Source: a virus
IMG/VR virus record: IMGVR_UViG_3300005613_000394
Coordinates: 1-24,845 of that record
Direction: 5' to 3' (one strand)
DNA: 24,845 nucleotides
The notes under the pieces were generated by a model. The model was not told the DNA's origin. It did not search any database and saw only the letters and a list, made by a program, of their open reading frames with translations. The translations under genes were made by a program, and so were the position numbers. Below, in pieces: positions 1 to 7,587 of this stretch; within the stretch, counting starts at the first letter, position 1; each line of letters opens with the position of its first letter.

Positions 1-2
1 AT

Positions 3-1091
3 TTAAGAAATTGCATCTATGTTAATAGTACGTCGATCGACTTCACCAAATTTTTTATGGTAAGTAATTACTTTGGAATCTCTACCACTGCTCCACCCTC
101 CTCGACTTGCATAAGCATCTTTTGCCGCTAGTGTTCTGTGCTGCTCAACTATCATTAAATTTGTTTCAATCATTTTAGTATTGTGAAGATGACCAGTATG
201 AGCATAGACAAATTTAGACCTTCCATATTGAGCTTTGAATTTTGATACAAAAACTGAATCTAATGCCGTCATATTTCTTTTATGACCATGATGGTAGAAT
301 AAACAACAATCACCCCACTCAACACAATAGTACGGTGTAGGATTTGTATCTATTGTTATTCGTGGCTCATTTTCATAGAATACACTTAACGTTTCACGAA
401 GCCAAATAGATGATGCCATATCATGATTACCCTCCGCCATTATTACGTGAACGGTTGGATATTTTTCTAATAGCATAGCAATAACTTGACGAATTACTTT
501 TATCGCTACTCTTACTAATTTAGTAAACCTAGTATCTGCATCTAATAAATGTCTATTTTGTGGCGTGACTGCATCCATTCCATCCCAATGTAGAAAGTCA
601 CCTAATTGTGCAAAGATGCAGCTTTCGGCTTTTGGGCTGCTGTCGATAGCATATTTGAAATAATTTATTAATGTTTTTTCCGCTATTTTCATATCCCAAT
701 CTTCACCAGTTTCATCACCCCATGCCATCATACCAAGATGATAATCGGTTAACGTATATTGGTTAATTAGATTTTTGTATGTTTTGTGATTAGGTTTTGA
801 TATTGGGTCAGCTGGTACTATCTCATCATTTAGAGCTTTAATTGCTAACCTTAGATTTTCAATTTTATCCTTTTCAGTAACTTCGGTTTTTACCCACTCC
901 ATTACTAAATTGCCATCCTTATCTGTTAAGGTGCTTTTGCCTTTTATAGATAAATTATCTATATTGGTAATTATATTGTATTCTTTTAATTGTTCTTTAT
1001 TAAGATAGTATTTCGGATTGCCGACACCTTTGTTGGGCTTGATTTTAAATCCTAACTTTTCTGCAATTTCTGAACTTAATCTTTTTCTCAT
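3..1091 (-). CDS. Calcineurin-like metallophosphoesterase
   Basis: This 362-residue protein has the full metal-binding motif set of the calcineurin-like phosphoesterase superfamily: D116-x-H118, G164-D165-x-x-H168, G221-N-H-D224, a His cluster at 267-270 and H298-T-G-H301-x-H303. It should be a two-metal hydrolase acting on a phosphodiester or phosphomonoester; the substrate cannot be read from the sequence. Residues 1 to about 45 resemble a small helix-turn-helix module and are joined to the catalytic domain by a charged linker, so the enzyme may act on DNA. It starts with ATG 26 bases after the holin candidate and ends 2 bases from the window edge with a TAA, so it is complete. Its place behind the lysis genes suggests late co-transcription. 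The superfamily is very secure, the biological role is not. Confidence 0.93.
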   Translation of the reverse strand: MRKRLSSEIAEKLGFKIKPNKGVGNPKYYLNKEQLKEYNIITNIDNLSIKGKSTLTDKDGNLVMEWVKTEVTEKDKIENLRLAIKALNDEIVPADPISKPNHKTYKNLINQYTLTDYHLGMMAWGDETGEDWDMKIAEKTLINYFKYAIDSSPKAESCIFAQLGDFLHWDGMDAVTPQNRHLLDADTRFTKLVRVAIKVIRQVIAMLLEKYPTVHVIMAEGNHDMASSIWLRETLSVFYENEPRITIDTNPTPYYCVEWGDCCLFYHHGHKRNMTALDSVFVSKFKAQYGRSKFVYAHTGHLHNTKMIETNLMIVEQHRTLAAKDAYASRGGWSSGRDSKVITYHKKFGEVDRRTINIDAIS

Positions 1092-1117
1092 GTTAGAATT
1101 TTTTTATTTTGTATACG

Positions 1118-1369
1118 CTATTCGTTTGATTTTTTACCTATTTTTAACTCAATTAAATTCTGAGCCGTGACTATTCCAAGGAGTAAACATACGAAAATTA
1201 AATCAATTAATAAGATGTTTTCAGCCGTTTCAATTGATAAATAAGAGTAATGAATCCAACCAACGCAAAGCATTAAAGCGAATGCAGTTGTCTTTCGTGC
1301 TGAATTGCCTCTTTTATCATTAGTGAACGTATATAAAAAGCCTAGAAAAAAATCCTTTATTGCTTTCAT
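1118..1369 (-). CDS. Small two-helix membrane protein, holin candidate
   Basis: This 83-residue protein has a short basic N-terminus, two predicted membrane helices at about residues 27-45 and 50-70 separated by a short polar turn, and a lysine-rich C-terminus. That is the pattern of class II-type holins. The ATG overlaps the TGA of the M15 peptidase gene by four bases (ATGA), so the two are probably translationally coupled, which fits a holin-endolysin pair. There is no sequence signature that proves holin function, and the call rests on size, topology and neighbourhood. It could also be another small membrane protein of the lysis block. Confidence 0.65.
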   Translation of the reverse strand: MKAIKDFFLGFLYTFTNDKRGNSARKTTAFALMLCVGWIHYSYLSIETAENILLIDLIFVCLLLGIVTAQNLIELKIGKKSNE

Positions 1370-1836
1370 AAAATAGGGTATTCAATTCCGTTCTCATCTT
1401 TTAACTTTGGCAACGATATTAAATCTCTCCAAGTCATACCGAAAGATTTTTGAAAGTGCGGATTATCTTTGAATTTTGACCAGTCACCACCCCACGTATA
1501 TCCATGACTTTTAAAGAACTCAACAACCTTAGCAAAGTACTTATCTTGTTTCCATGAAGCTGTTTCTAAAGTGCCGTTACCGTCTTTATCGAATAGGATT
1601 ACAATATCAAAAGCTAGTCCGTAATTGTGAATTGATTGACCGCCTTTTGCGTTGGTCACTTTCGGACGTTTAGCGTATAACTTATCTTGTTCTTCATTTG
1701 TTCGGTAAACGTGACTAAACCGAAGTCGTACGCCTTTAGGTAACTTCTTATTGATCTCTAAATAATAACGCTCTAATTCCTCTCTAATTAAAGGGTGAGC
1801 AGTCTTTATTCTTTCAATAGTTAATTTGTCGTACAT
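1366..1836 (-). CDS. Endolysin, M15-family L-alanyl-D-glutamate-type peptidase
   Basis: This 156-residue protein carries the M15 zinc peptidase signature S68-x-H70-x-x-G-x-A-x-D77, with the third ligand H127 in a D-N-P-H-F motif. M15 phage endolysins cleave peptide cross-bridges or stems in peptidoglycan, releasing virions at the end of infection. There is no signal peptide, so export would depend on a holin. Between the second and third zinc ligands lies an EF-hand-like acidic loop (D83, D85, N87, G88, E91), which recalls the calcium dependence known for the phage T5 M15 endolysin. The gene overlaps the upstream coiled-coil gene by one base (TAATG) and the holin candidate by four (ATGA), a tight lysis cassette. 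Confidence 0.93.
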   Translation of the reverse strand: MYDKLTIERIKTAHPLIREELERYYLEINKKLPKGVRLRFSHVYRTNEEQDKLYAKRPKVTNAKGGQSIHNYGLAFDIVILFDKDGNGTLETASWKQDKYFAKVVEFFKSHGYTWGGDWSKFKDNPHFQKSFGMTWRDLISLPKLKDENGIEYPIL

Positions 1837-2204
1837 TATTTCGCTTTCTCCAATTTATAAATCCTTTCCGTATGGTCATCAACAGTACCTTTGACGTGAG
1901 TTAATTCATCAATGTGAAGCATCATTACCTCAATCATTTTTTCGCTATGCTTGTGATTTAATTCGTTGTCCTTTTTCATTATGAAAACCGTATCTTTTAC
2001 AACTTGCATTTGCTCCTGCATCAATTCCTTGAATAATTCGTTATCTTTTTTCAATTCAGAAACCACTTCTTTTTTAACCTCCGACTTGGTCACGCCCCAA
2101 AACCATTTTATCCACTTTATAATGATAGGAGAAAGGGCTAAAAGTATGCCGAAAATTAAATATAAAATACTTGGTGTTTGAAGTGCCTCAACAAATTCTT
2201 TCAT
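1836..2204 (-). CDS. Membrane-anchored coiled-coil protein, spanin- or holin-like
   Basis: This 122-residue protein has one hydrophobic helix at about residues 13-36, followed by a basic segment (with W33 and W36 at the helix end) and a long charged heptad-like helix from about residue 40 to the C-terminus. An N-terminal anchor followed by a coiled coil is the topology of inner-membrane spanins, and its place just before the endolysin supports a lysis role. I see no companion outer-membrane lipoprotein, so the spanin reading is incomplete. A haemolysin XhlA-like holin accessory is the main alternative, although in that family the membrane helix is usually C-terminal. The gene starts 2 bases after the fibre gene and its stop overlaps the endolysin ATG. 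Confidence 0.55.
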   Translation of the reverse strand: MKEFVEALQTPSILYLIFGILLALSPIIIKWIKWFWGVTKSEVKKEVVSELKKDNELFKELMQEQMQVVKDTVFIMKKDNELNHKHSEKMIEVMMLHIDELTHVKGTVDDHTERIYKLEKAK

Positions 2205-2205
2205 T

Positions 2206-3993
2206 TTATAATCCTAATTCTGTTAATGTAAATTCGCGCGTAAGTAAAGCTTGATATACTCCGCTATGATTCCCAACAGTAATACTTACACCACTGTAAT
2301 ATATTCCAACACTTGCCGAATCTCTTGTACTTACCCATACACGTGTAGTTGATGCACCTATTGAATGATTGAAGGGCGCATAGTTCAGGTAATCGCGTGT
2401 TATGCTCAAATTAAAAATGTTTGTCAATTCCTTATAATTGCATACGTACCAACCCGTAAAACTTGCCTGAGTATATGGTTGATTGTCTAGTTGATTAGTT
2501 AGCGTATCTGCTGCATTCAATGTATTATAATAAGCGCGAACGGTTGCACCTCCAACGTTCCAAGTTGACCAATCAATCACTATTCCATTTGCATAAATTT
2601 GAGTACCTAAACTGTCCGTAAATCGGTTTAAATTACCAAATGGATTGTTTGCGTTTAGTGTAAAAAAGTCTACACCGTTACCAAATTGCAATTCACCGTC
2701 ATCTTGTGCTTGATAAGAAATATTCGCACCCGTCTTAAACAAACTCGCAGAATTATTCGGTATTACAGGATCAGGAATTACAACCGTACCGCCTACAATA
2801 GTTCCAACCGCTCCAGCAGTTGCGTATTCAACAATCACATTCAACGCCTCTTCAGGAACTAAGGAATCAAACGCCGCACCGTTAACCGTTATTTCAGAGT
2901 TTCCAACTATTACGTTAGCCGTTCCACCACTTACAACCGTTTGATTAAATATACCATTTAGATTAACCGTTGAATCAGGTGCAACTATATCTGTTGAATC
3001 TTCCGCTTTAATGTCTGTACTACTTATTATCGTTCCTGCCGTATCTTTTAACACCGCAACACTATCATCAATTCGATAATAAGCCCCTTGAATTTCTCCT
3101 ACCTGAGTTGATCCTGTTGATTGCCTTACAATAATGTTTTCAGTATCTCCACTCGGTACTTCTGCCCATAATTCGCCGTTAATATTTACAATAACATCTG
3201 CGCAAGTTATAGGATTAGGAATTTGTATAATTCCGTCAACATTCGTACCTATCGGCGTTCCATTTACATATTCAACAGGAACGTCTAAAGTACCACCGCT
3301 TGCAACTGTATTGAATGCTTCATCATTAACCGTAACGGTGGCATCTACGCACGTTATAGGGTTTGGAATTGTAATAACTCCGTCAACATTTGTTCCTACT
3401 GCCGTTCCATTTTCATATTGAATTGGAATATCTAAAGATGCACCGCTTGATAATTCAGCAAATGAAACCGAGTTAATAGATATTTGAACGGGTAAACAAA
3501 CCACAGATGGCGGTGGTGTTACGCCACTCATTGGGATAGCGCACTTATTATATCTAAAACCTTGCTTTAATTTAAGATCAACGGAGCAACCTGTAACCCT
3601 ATCACTAAATTTGTCTGTAAACGTTTGGATTGAACCAGTTTTTATTAAATCTAATTCAGGATAAGTAGTGTCTTTTGCCCAAAATGAAAGTAAGTCTTGA
3701 GCGCATTGTATCATGTCGCTTTTAACCTCATTCTCATTTGTACTTTCTAAATCTGTTTCCTCATCCCGAACTTGGGCAACCTGTGCAACGAAATAAACCC
3801 TAAAGTTATAAGTAAACTCGTTATCATTGAAGTTTTGTGATAAGTCCTCCATCCACATTAGCGGATAGGTAAACCAGCTCTCTTTGTCGTGAAGTACTAT
3901 ATTATATGCCTCACCGTTTCCGAACGTCTTTATCTGATAATGCGCATCCGCGAACTGTCGATTTAACTTTATTATTTGGTTGTACGTTTGCAT
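2206..3993 (-). CDS. Fusion structural protein: tail-terminator-like head, beta repeats, lectin-like tip (receptor-binding candidate)
   Basis: This 595-residue protein has three parts. Residues 1 to about 150 resemble a stand-alone Bacteroidetes phage virion protein (an A-D-A-H motif near 15-18, Y-P-L-M-W near 43-47, then a conserved aspartate/serine region) that looks like a tail-completion or terminator domain. Residues about 166-411 hold about five degenerate beta repeats of roughly 50 residues; the first two (166-214 and 215-264) are nearly identical in their second half and share V-G-T-N-V-D-G and I-P-N-P-I-T. Residues about 512-595 read like the DUF1566/Lcl fold of the C-type lectin group, with a K-E-L helix near 521-523 and V-W-V-S-T near 552-556. 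I infer a surface-exposed adhesin anchored to the virion by its N-terminus. No reverse transcriptase is nearby, so diversification by a retroelement is not supported here. Confidence 0.7.
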   Translation of the reverse strand: MQTYNQIIKLNRQFADAHYQIKTFGNGEAYNIVLHDKESWFTYPLMWMEDLSQNFNDNEFTYNFRVYFVAQVAQVRDEETDLESTNENEVKSDMIQCAQDLLSFWAKDTTYPELDLIKTGSIQTFTDKFSDRVTGCSVDLKLKQGFRYNKCAIPMSGVTPPPSVVCLPVQISINSVSFAELSSGASLDIPIQYENGTAVGTNVDGVITIPNPITCVDATVTVNDEAFNTVASGGTLDVPVEYVNGTPIGTNVDGIIQIPNPITCADVIVNINGELWAEVPSGDTENIIVRQSTGSTQVGEIQGAYYRIDDSVAVLKDTAGTIISSTDIKAEDSTDIVAPDSTVNLNGIFNQTVVSGGTANVIVGNSEITVNGAAFDSLVPEEALNVIVEYATAGAVGTIVGGTVVIPDPVIPNNSASLFKTGANISYQAQDDGELQFGNGVDFFTLNANNPFGNLNRFTDSLGTQIYANGIVIDWSTWNVGGATVRAYYNTLNAADTLTNQLDNQPYTQASFTGWYVCNYKELTNIFNLSITRDYLNYAPFNHSIGASTTRVWVSTRDSASVGIYYSGVSITVGNHSGVYQALLTREFTLTELGL

Positions 3994-4028
3994 AAAATTT
4001 AAGTAGCTTCTTGTCTATTTTTTCAAAT

Positions 4029-4586
4029 TTACTCATCTGGAGTAGGATATAAAAATTTATTACATTTTGGAGCGTGTCCACTTCCTAGATAAACACTTAC
4101 AGTTGGTCTACCTAATTCTGGTAACATGTCTGCGCTAGTGTTAGCTTTCATGTATAAAGGATATAGATTAGCCTTTGCAGTTAGATAGTCCGTTAAACGC
4201 TCTGAAAAGAACTCAGCTTTATCCTTCATTCTATTCTCAATTCTTGCTAATTCTTTTGTACCTATTGGATTTGAATAATCGCTATTATTTGTTGCAGTAG
4301 ATTTATTTCTAAAATTAAACAATAAAGGTATCTGCAATTCGTACAAAGTCCAATAAAGCAAAGCGTTTGAGATATACTTATTAACTAGAATTAAGTCATT
4401 CCCTGCCAAAGTTCCTGCGATTACTTTAGCTTCTAAATCGTCATACAAAACAGTACCTAAATATGATTGAATGTATTGAACTTGACTTTGCCAAATAGTC
4501 GGCAAAATCTTTTTCATGTCTACATTCTCGTCAAGTGCAGAATTGTTTTTAACGAATTTTTCTGATATAAATAGTCCTGATGTCAT
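4029..4586 (-). CDS. Head-tail connector protein (DUF6712-like)
   Basis: This 185-residue protein begins with L-F-I-S-E, followed by an acidic N-V-D-M-K motif and an amphipathic helical region that contains Q-x-x-Y-I-x-x-x-L-G. This is the pattern of the Bacteroidetes phage DUF6712 family, which is usually placed next to the portal and is thought to act like gp6-type adaptors joining portal to tail. It lies 1 base after the portal stop codon, which fits that role. The helical, mixed-charge composition with no membrane segment or signal peptide also fits. I recognised the family by eye and assigned the function by context. Confidence 0.65.
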   Translation of the reverse strand: MTSGLFISEKFVKNNSALDENVDMKKILPTIWQSQVQYIQSYLGTVLYDDLEAKVIAGTLAGNDLILVNKYISNALLYWTLYELQIPLLFNFRNKSTATNNSDYSNPIGTKELARIENRMKDKAEFFSERLTDYLTAKANLYPLYMKANTSADMLPELGRPTVSVYLGSGHAPKCNKFLYPTPDE

Positions 4587-4587
4587 A

Positions 4588-6453
4588 TTATTTTCTTCTT
4601 ACTAATCTAGTCTCCCAAATATGGCGACAGTATGGTACGTGAATATTCGTATCGGGCAATGTTCTCCAACCTCCGCGACTTGTAAATACGTCTAAATCCA
4701 TTCCATTATTTAACGCTCTAATCTGCTCAATAGTCCATGATTTAGTTTTGCTCATCTCTACCATCTTTCTACAAAACGGTCTAGTAGTGTCAATTATATC
4801 ACCGCCTTTAACGTCATTACGTTTCACATACTTGTAAACGACAAACACCTCGTTTTTATCCGCTTCTCGTGTTCCTTTGGTGGTTACTCCATTCTCATCA
4901 ATTAAACCCTTTTCAGTTAACGATTCAGTTAACTTTGTATAGTCAGCGGTTGTGATCTTTAACGTGCTTTGTATTTGCTCTGGATCATTACCTCCGATAA
5001 GCATTTTTAAAACGCTTTGCTCTTGTTGAGTAATGAATTTAGATTTTAGTATTTGTTCTTTGTCAAAAGCATCATCCGTTCCGAATATTGGCGTTTGTCT
5101 TGACTTAACCAACTTCAATTCGCCATCATCAATTCCCGTTTCGCTAAACATTTTAACAAGTTTATCGTCTGCGCTCATTACTACCGTTGTAGTAGTAGAT
5201 TCTTCTTTAACTGGCGGATAGCCGAAACGCTCAAGGATTTGATTTTTAGTTAATACGGCTTGCATCAATTGTTCGGTCATTACTCCGCTAATTGTACGCT
5301 TTTTGATTATTTCAATCTTACCGCTTTGTCCGTTAAAATTAAGGATATTAGTAAAATAGTCCTCGTACACTTTTTGCTTTTGATCTACATAGCCATTTTG
5401 CCACGCTTCAATAGCGGTTCTTTTTTCGTCTGCGTTGTTATTAAATCCGTTCTGACCTTTCAATCCAACGATTACTGGATCAACACCATGACCTGTATAA
5501 ATTTCGTCACGAATAGAATTATTTAGATTTATAAATCTATCATCTTGACCATTTGCATTAAGTGGCGTTATCTCAACTCCGCTCTCTTTATCTTCGTTAA
5601 ACGATTTAATCGACCGACCTGCGTTATCTGTACCGTGAAGTACATTATCGAAGTCGTTTACAATTTGTCTTTTTTGTTCGTCTGTCGGTTCTCCGTTGTA
5701 AAAGTTAATCAAGTACCCACTTGAGAAACCGTTCTTAACGTTGTTATAAGTAAAGTTACCAATCTCATAATCAGCCGCCACGTAAGGAATACAAGCGATA
5801 TAGTCAGGTAATGGATAAACGCCTAGGTTAGGTCTGTATTCTTTGTAGTAAACTAAGTATCTTTTATTCTTATCAATTTCGGTTTTATCCTTAGTCCATT
5901 TAAATAATTCAAACGTTGTAAAATCTTCATTTTCTTCTGGCTTCCTTACGCTCCAATCATTTGTATAATAAAAAATAGGGTCTTTCCATTTGTTATCTGC
6001 TTCATTCCATACGGGCTTAGATACACGAATTTTTGAAAAATCTATATGATAAGGTTCAACTTTATCAAGTGCCTTATTGTAAACCATTTCATTCGCAAAA
6101 CCACCCTGAATAATATGATCCTTTACTGTTCTCTCGAATACTTCGTTATCTGTAATTCGATTGATAAAAGATTGAACCGCTATTTTATTAGAAAAATCTA
6201 AACCGATATTTGAATAACTCAATCCTTGACCTGTAATAAAATCACATTTGGAATTAATTATAGCGTTGTTCTTTGCGCTCGAATTGTAAAGATGAATAAG
6301 GAAGTCAGGGTATCGGTTATACCATTCACGATCATTCTTATCGTTTCCGTAAATAACCCAGTCAATACGCTTCTCGATTTTAAATTCAGGCGTTTTATGA
6401 CTTTCAAATGAATGAAGTTTGCCATCACGATAAAGAAATATATTACGGCTCAT
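4588..6453 (-). CDS. Portal protein with MuF-like C-terminal domain
   Basis: This 621-residue protein is a portal subunit, the dodecameric ring through which DNA enters and leaves the capsid. The N-terminal two thirds have the usual portal features: a hydrophilic start, a region of F-I-T-G-Q-G followed by mixed helices, and a tunnel-region sequence around V-D-P-V-I-V-G. The last 60 or so residues carry paired motifs R-P-F-C-R-K-M and V-P-Y-C-R-H-I-W with an R-G-G-W between them, as in the C-terminal part of MuF/SPP1 gp7-type minor head proteins, probably a zinc-binding knob. Portal and minor head functions therefore seem fused, which would explain why no separate minor head gene is visible. 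The gene overlaps the preceding one by 11 bases and is followed after 1 base by the connector. Confidence 0.88.
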   Translation of the reverse strand: MSRNIFLYRDGKLHSFESHKTPEFKIEKRIDWVIYGNDKNDREWYNRYPDFLIHLYNSSAKNNAIINSKCDFITGQGLSYSNIGLDFSNKIAVQSFINRITDNEVFERTVKDHIIQGGFANEMVYNKALDKVEPYHIDFSKIRVSKPVWNEADNKWKDPIFYYTNDWSVRKPEENEDFTTFELFKWTKDKTEIDKNKRYLVYYKEYRPNLGVYPLPDYIACIPYVAADYEIGNFTYNNVKNGFSSGYLINFYNGEPTDEQKRQIVNDFDNVLHGTDNAGRSIKSFNEDKESGVEITPLNANGQDDRFINLNNSIRDEIYTGHGVDPVIVGLKGQNGFNNNADEKRTAIEAWQNGYVDQKQKVYEDYFTNILNFNGQSGKIEIIKKRTISGVMTEQLMQAVLTKNQILERFGYPPVKEESTTTTVVMSADDKLVKMFSETGIDDGELKLVKSRQTPIFGTDDAFDKEQILKSKFITQQEQSVLKMLIGGNDPEQIQSTLKITTADYTKLTESLTEKGLIDENGVTTKGTREADKNEVFVVYKYVKRNDVKGGDIIDTTRPFCRKMVEMSKTKSWTIEQIRALNNGMDLDVFTSRGGWRTLPDTNIHVPYCRHIWETRLVRRK

Positions 6454-6847
6454 TTACTACGTATTGAATTGTTAAATCGTGTTCTATAAAGTTTGAAGTT
6501 TCGGGAGATGCTAATAAAACCATTATCCCTCTTTGAACAATTGCACCACTTAATTCAGGATCTAAATTAGTAGTGCTTTCTTGCTCTCTTACTATGTAAT
6601 TATATCTACCTTCGTTAAATAAAATTAGTGAAGAATTTAGGCGATCGTCAACGCCTTCGGTAATGTTAAATAAATTTGATCTATTCCTAGCTGCTCCAAA
6701 AATTGAAACATCTTGACAAATACAAGTATTACTCGTCTTCGTCTGATCGCTCTGAAACTCGAATAGGTAAATCGGTTCCGCTATCGTTGTCTTCTCCTTT
6801 AGACTTAGTGCGACGTTTTCCGTTGTTGCTCCCTTCGTTAATTTCAT
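6443..6847 (-). CDS. Structural-region protein of unknown function
   Basis: This protein has 134 residues when read from the ATG at 6847; a longer reading from a TTG at 6853 adds only two residues. It starts M-K-L-T-K-G and contains Y-L-F-E-F, an isolated F-N-I-T-E-G-V motif, a Y-N-Y-I-V-R-E-Q-E-S region and T-N-L-D-P. That pattern recurs in small beta-rich proteins beside Bacteroidetes phage capsid genes, although no function is established. It may be a head-decoration or neck protein. Its first 119 bases overlap the 77-residue gene upstream in another frame, and its end overlaps the portal start by 11 bases, so all three are probably co-translated. Confidence 0.7.
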   Translation of the reverse strand: MKLTKGATTENVALSLKEKTTIAEPIYLFEFQSDQTKTSNTCICQDVSIFGAARNRSNLFNITEGVDDRLNSSLILFNEGRYNYIVREQESTTNLDPELSGAIVQRGIMVLLASPETSNFIEHDLTIQYVVNEP

Positions 6848-6962
6848 CTTCAAATATATTTAATCCAAGTTTGGAATAAAGTTCTTCTTTTCCTTCGGTT
6901 ATTTTTAGCATACCGATCTTTGAACCCATTACCAAACCTATAAATTCCTTTTTTATTTTCAT
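6729..6962 (-). CDS. Small protein with charged tail, unknown function
   Basis: This 77-residue protein has a compact N-terminal half (about residues 1-40) with a K-K-E-F-I-G start and an L-G-L-N-I-F-E end, like short hypothetical proteins common in the head modules of Bacteroidetes phages. The second half is acidic, basic and serine-rich, without visible fold, and is encoded by the same DNA as the start of the next gene. The ATG lies just after a terminator-like hairpin. I believe the N-terminal half is a real gene, while the C-terminal half may be shaped mainly by the overlapping frame. No function can be assigned. Confidence 0.55.
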   Translation of the reverse strand: MKIKKEFIGLVMGSKIGMLKITEGKEELYSKLGLNIFEDEINEGSNNGKRRTKSKGEDNDSGTDLPIRVSERSDEDE

Positions 6963-6971
6963 AAAGATAGT

Positions 6972-7002
6972 AAAAAGGGGGTTAATAATTCATCAACCCC
7001 CT
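6972..7002 (-). terminator. Intrinsic terminator after the 173-residue gene
   Basis: On the minus strand an 8-bp perfect stem (AGGGGGTT with AACCCCCT) with an 11-base loop is followed directly by a run of five T. It sits 10 bases after the TAA of the gene ending at 7012 and before the next ATG at 6962. It could end or attenuate transcription so that capsid-region genes are made in larger amounts than the genes downstream. Confidence 0.8.
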
Positions 7003-7011
7003 GATTAATTT

Positions 7012-7533
7012 TTAAGCAATCGACAATCCTGCGATTACCAAAGGATCAACTTCATACGGGGCGTTTCCTGAACGAGCCGTAAATGTCAAAGTATATCCGT
7101 TCATTTCGTTCATAGTCGCTCCAGTTTGTCCTACCGTTCCGTTAAGGTCTGCTCCTTTGTCATAACCGATAGCCCAGTATAAACCGTTCTCATCTTGTAC
7201 GATAATTAAAGTAGGTGAACTTGAAACCAATTTAAACTCAACGTTTTTCGCCGCTGATAATTTAAGCATTGATACAGTTACAACTGTTTCGTAAACTTGA
7301 TTACCATTTTCTTTTGTCATTGTTGTCACAAAGTTTGCGCTCTCCTTTTTAATACCATAACGGTAAAAATCAGTAGCCGCAACTTGTGTCAATGTAGTGA
7401 TCTCACCTGCTGCAATTACGCTAGTAGATTTATCAATATCGCTAAGACCTGTAATAAGGAAAGAATCTTGAACAACTCCCCCTAAACCGTCTTCGCATTC
7501 TTCGGCAAATCCTGCCGTTGGTACACACGCCAT
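7012..7533 (-). CDS. Major tail (tube) protein or head decoration protein candidate
   Basis: This 173-residue, mostly beta-strand protein lacks membrane segments and a signal peptide. The C-terminal half has W-A-I-G-Y-D-K-G, a G-A-T-M-N-E-M-N-G-Y motif and T-F-T-A-R, as in abundant virion proteins of Bacteroidetes phages often annotated as structural or tail-tube. It is flanked by two intrinsic terminator-like hairpins (7552-7572 and 6972-7002), so it sits in a separate transcriptional segment right behind the capsid gene, as expected for a protein needed in many copies. Tail tube is my first choice, capsid decoration the second. N-terminal cysteines (C3, C13) are unusual for a phage virion protein and might be a processing or disulphide feature. 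Confidence 0.55.
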   Translation of the reverse strand: MACVPTAGFAEECEDGLGGVVQDSFLITGLSDIDKSTSVIAAGEITTLTQVAATDFYRYGIKKESANFVTTMTKENGNQVYETVVTVSMLKLSAAKNVEFKLVSSSPTLIIVQDENGLYWAIGYDKGADLNGTVGQTGATMNEMNGYTLTFTARSGNAPYEVDPLVIAGLSIA

Positions 7534-7551
7534 ATTTTTAAGATTTTATAA

Positions 7552-7572
7552 AGAGGGGAATCTCACCCCTCT
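7552..7572 (-). terminator. Intrinsic terminator-like hairpin behind the capsid gene
   Basis: A 7-bp stem (AGAGGGG with CCCCTCT) with a 7-base loop lies in the gap after the major capsid stop codon at 7588. On the minus strand it is followed by TTTATAAAAT rather than a clean U tract, so termination is probably partial. That would suit read-through from the capsid gene into the next gene at reduced level. Confidence 0.6.
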
Positions 7573-7587
7573 CTAGTTATTATTTTA

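Noticed and set aside
2206-2520. Diversity-generating retroelement target in the lectin-like tip
   Set aside because: The fold is the right type, but there is no reverse transcriptase, template repeat or accessory gene in the window, and the tip is not rich in AAC/AAT codons.
3134-3421. Plus-strand open frame of 95 codons with repeat pattern
   Set aside because: The repeat is only the reverse complement of the beta repeats in the fibre gene.
4024-4031. TAAATTTG as a -7 box before the fusion-fibre gene
   Set aside because: It overlaps the stop codon of the connector gene and no TTG lies at the right distance upstream, so it is probably chance in AT-rich DNA.
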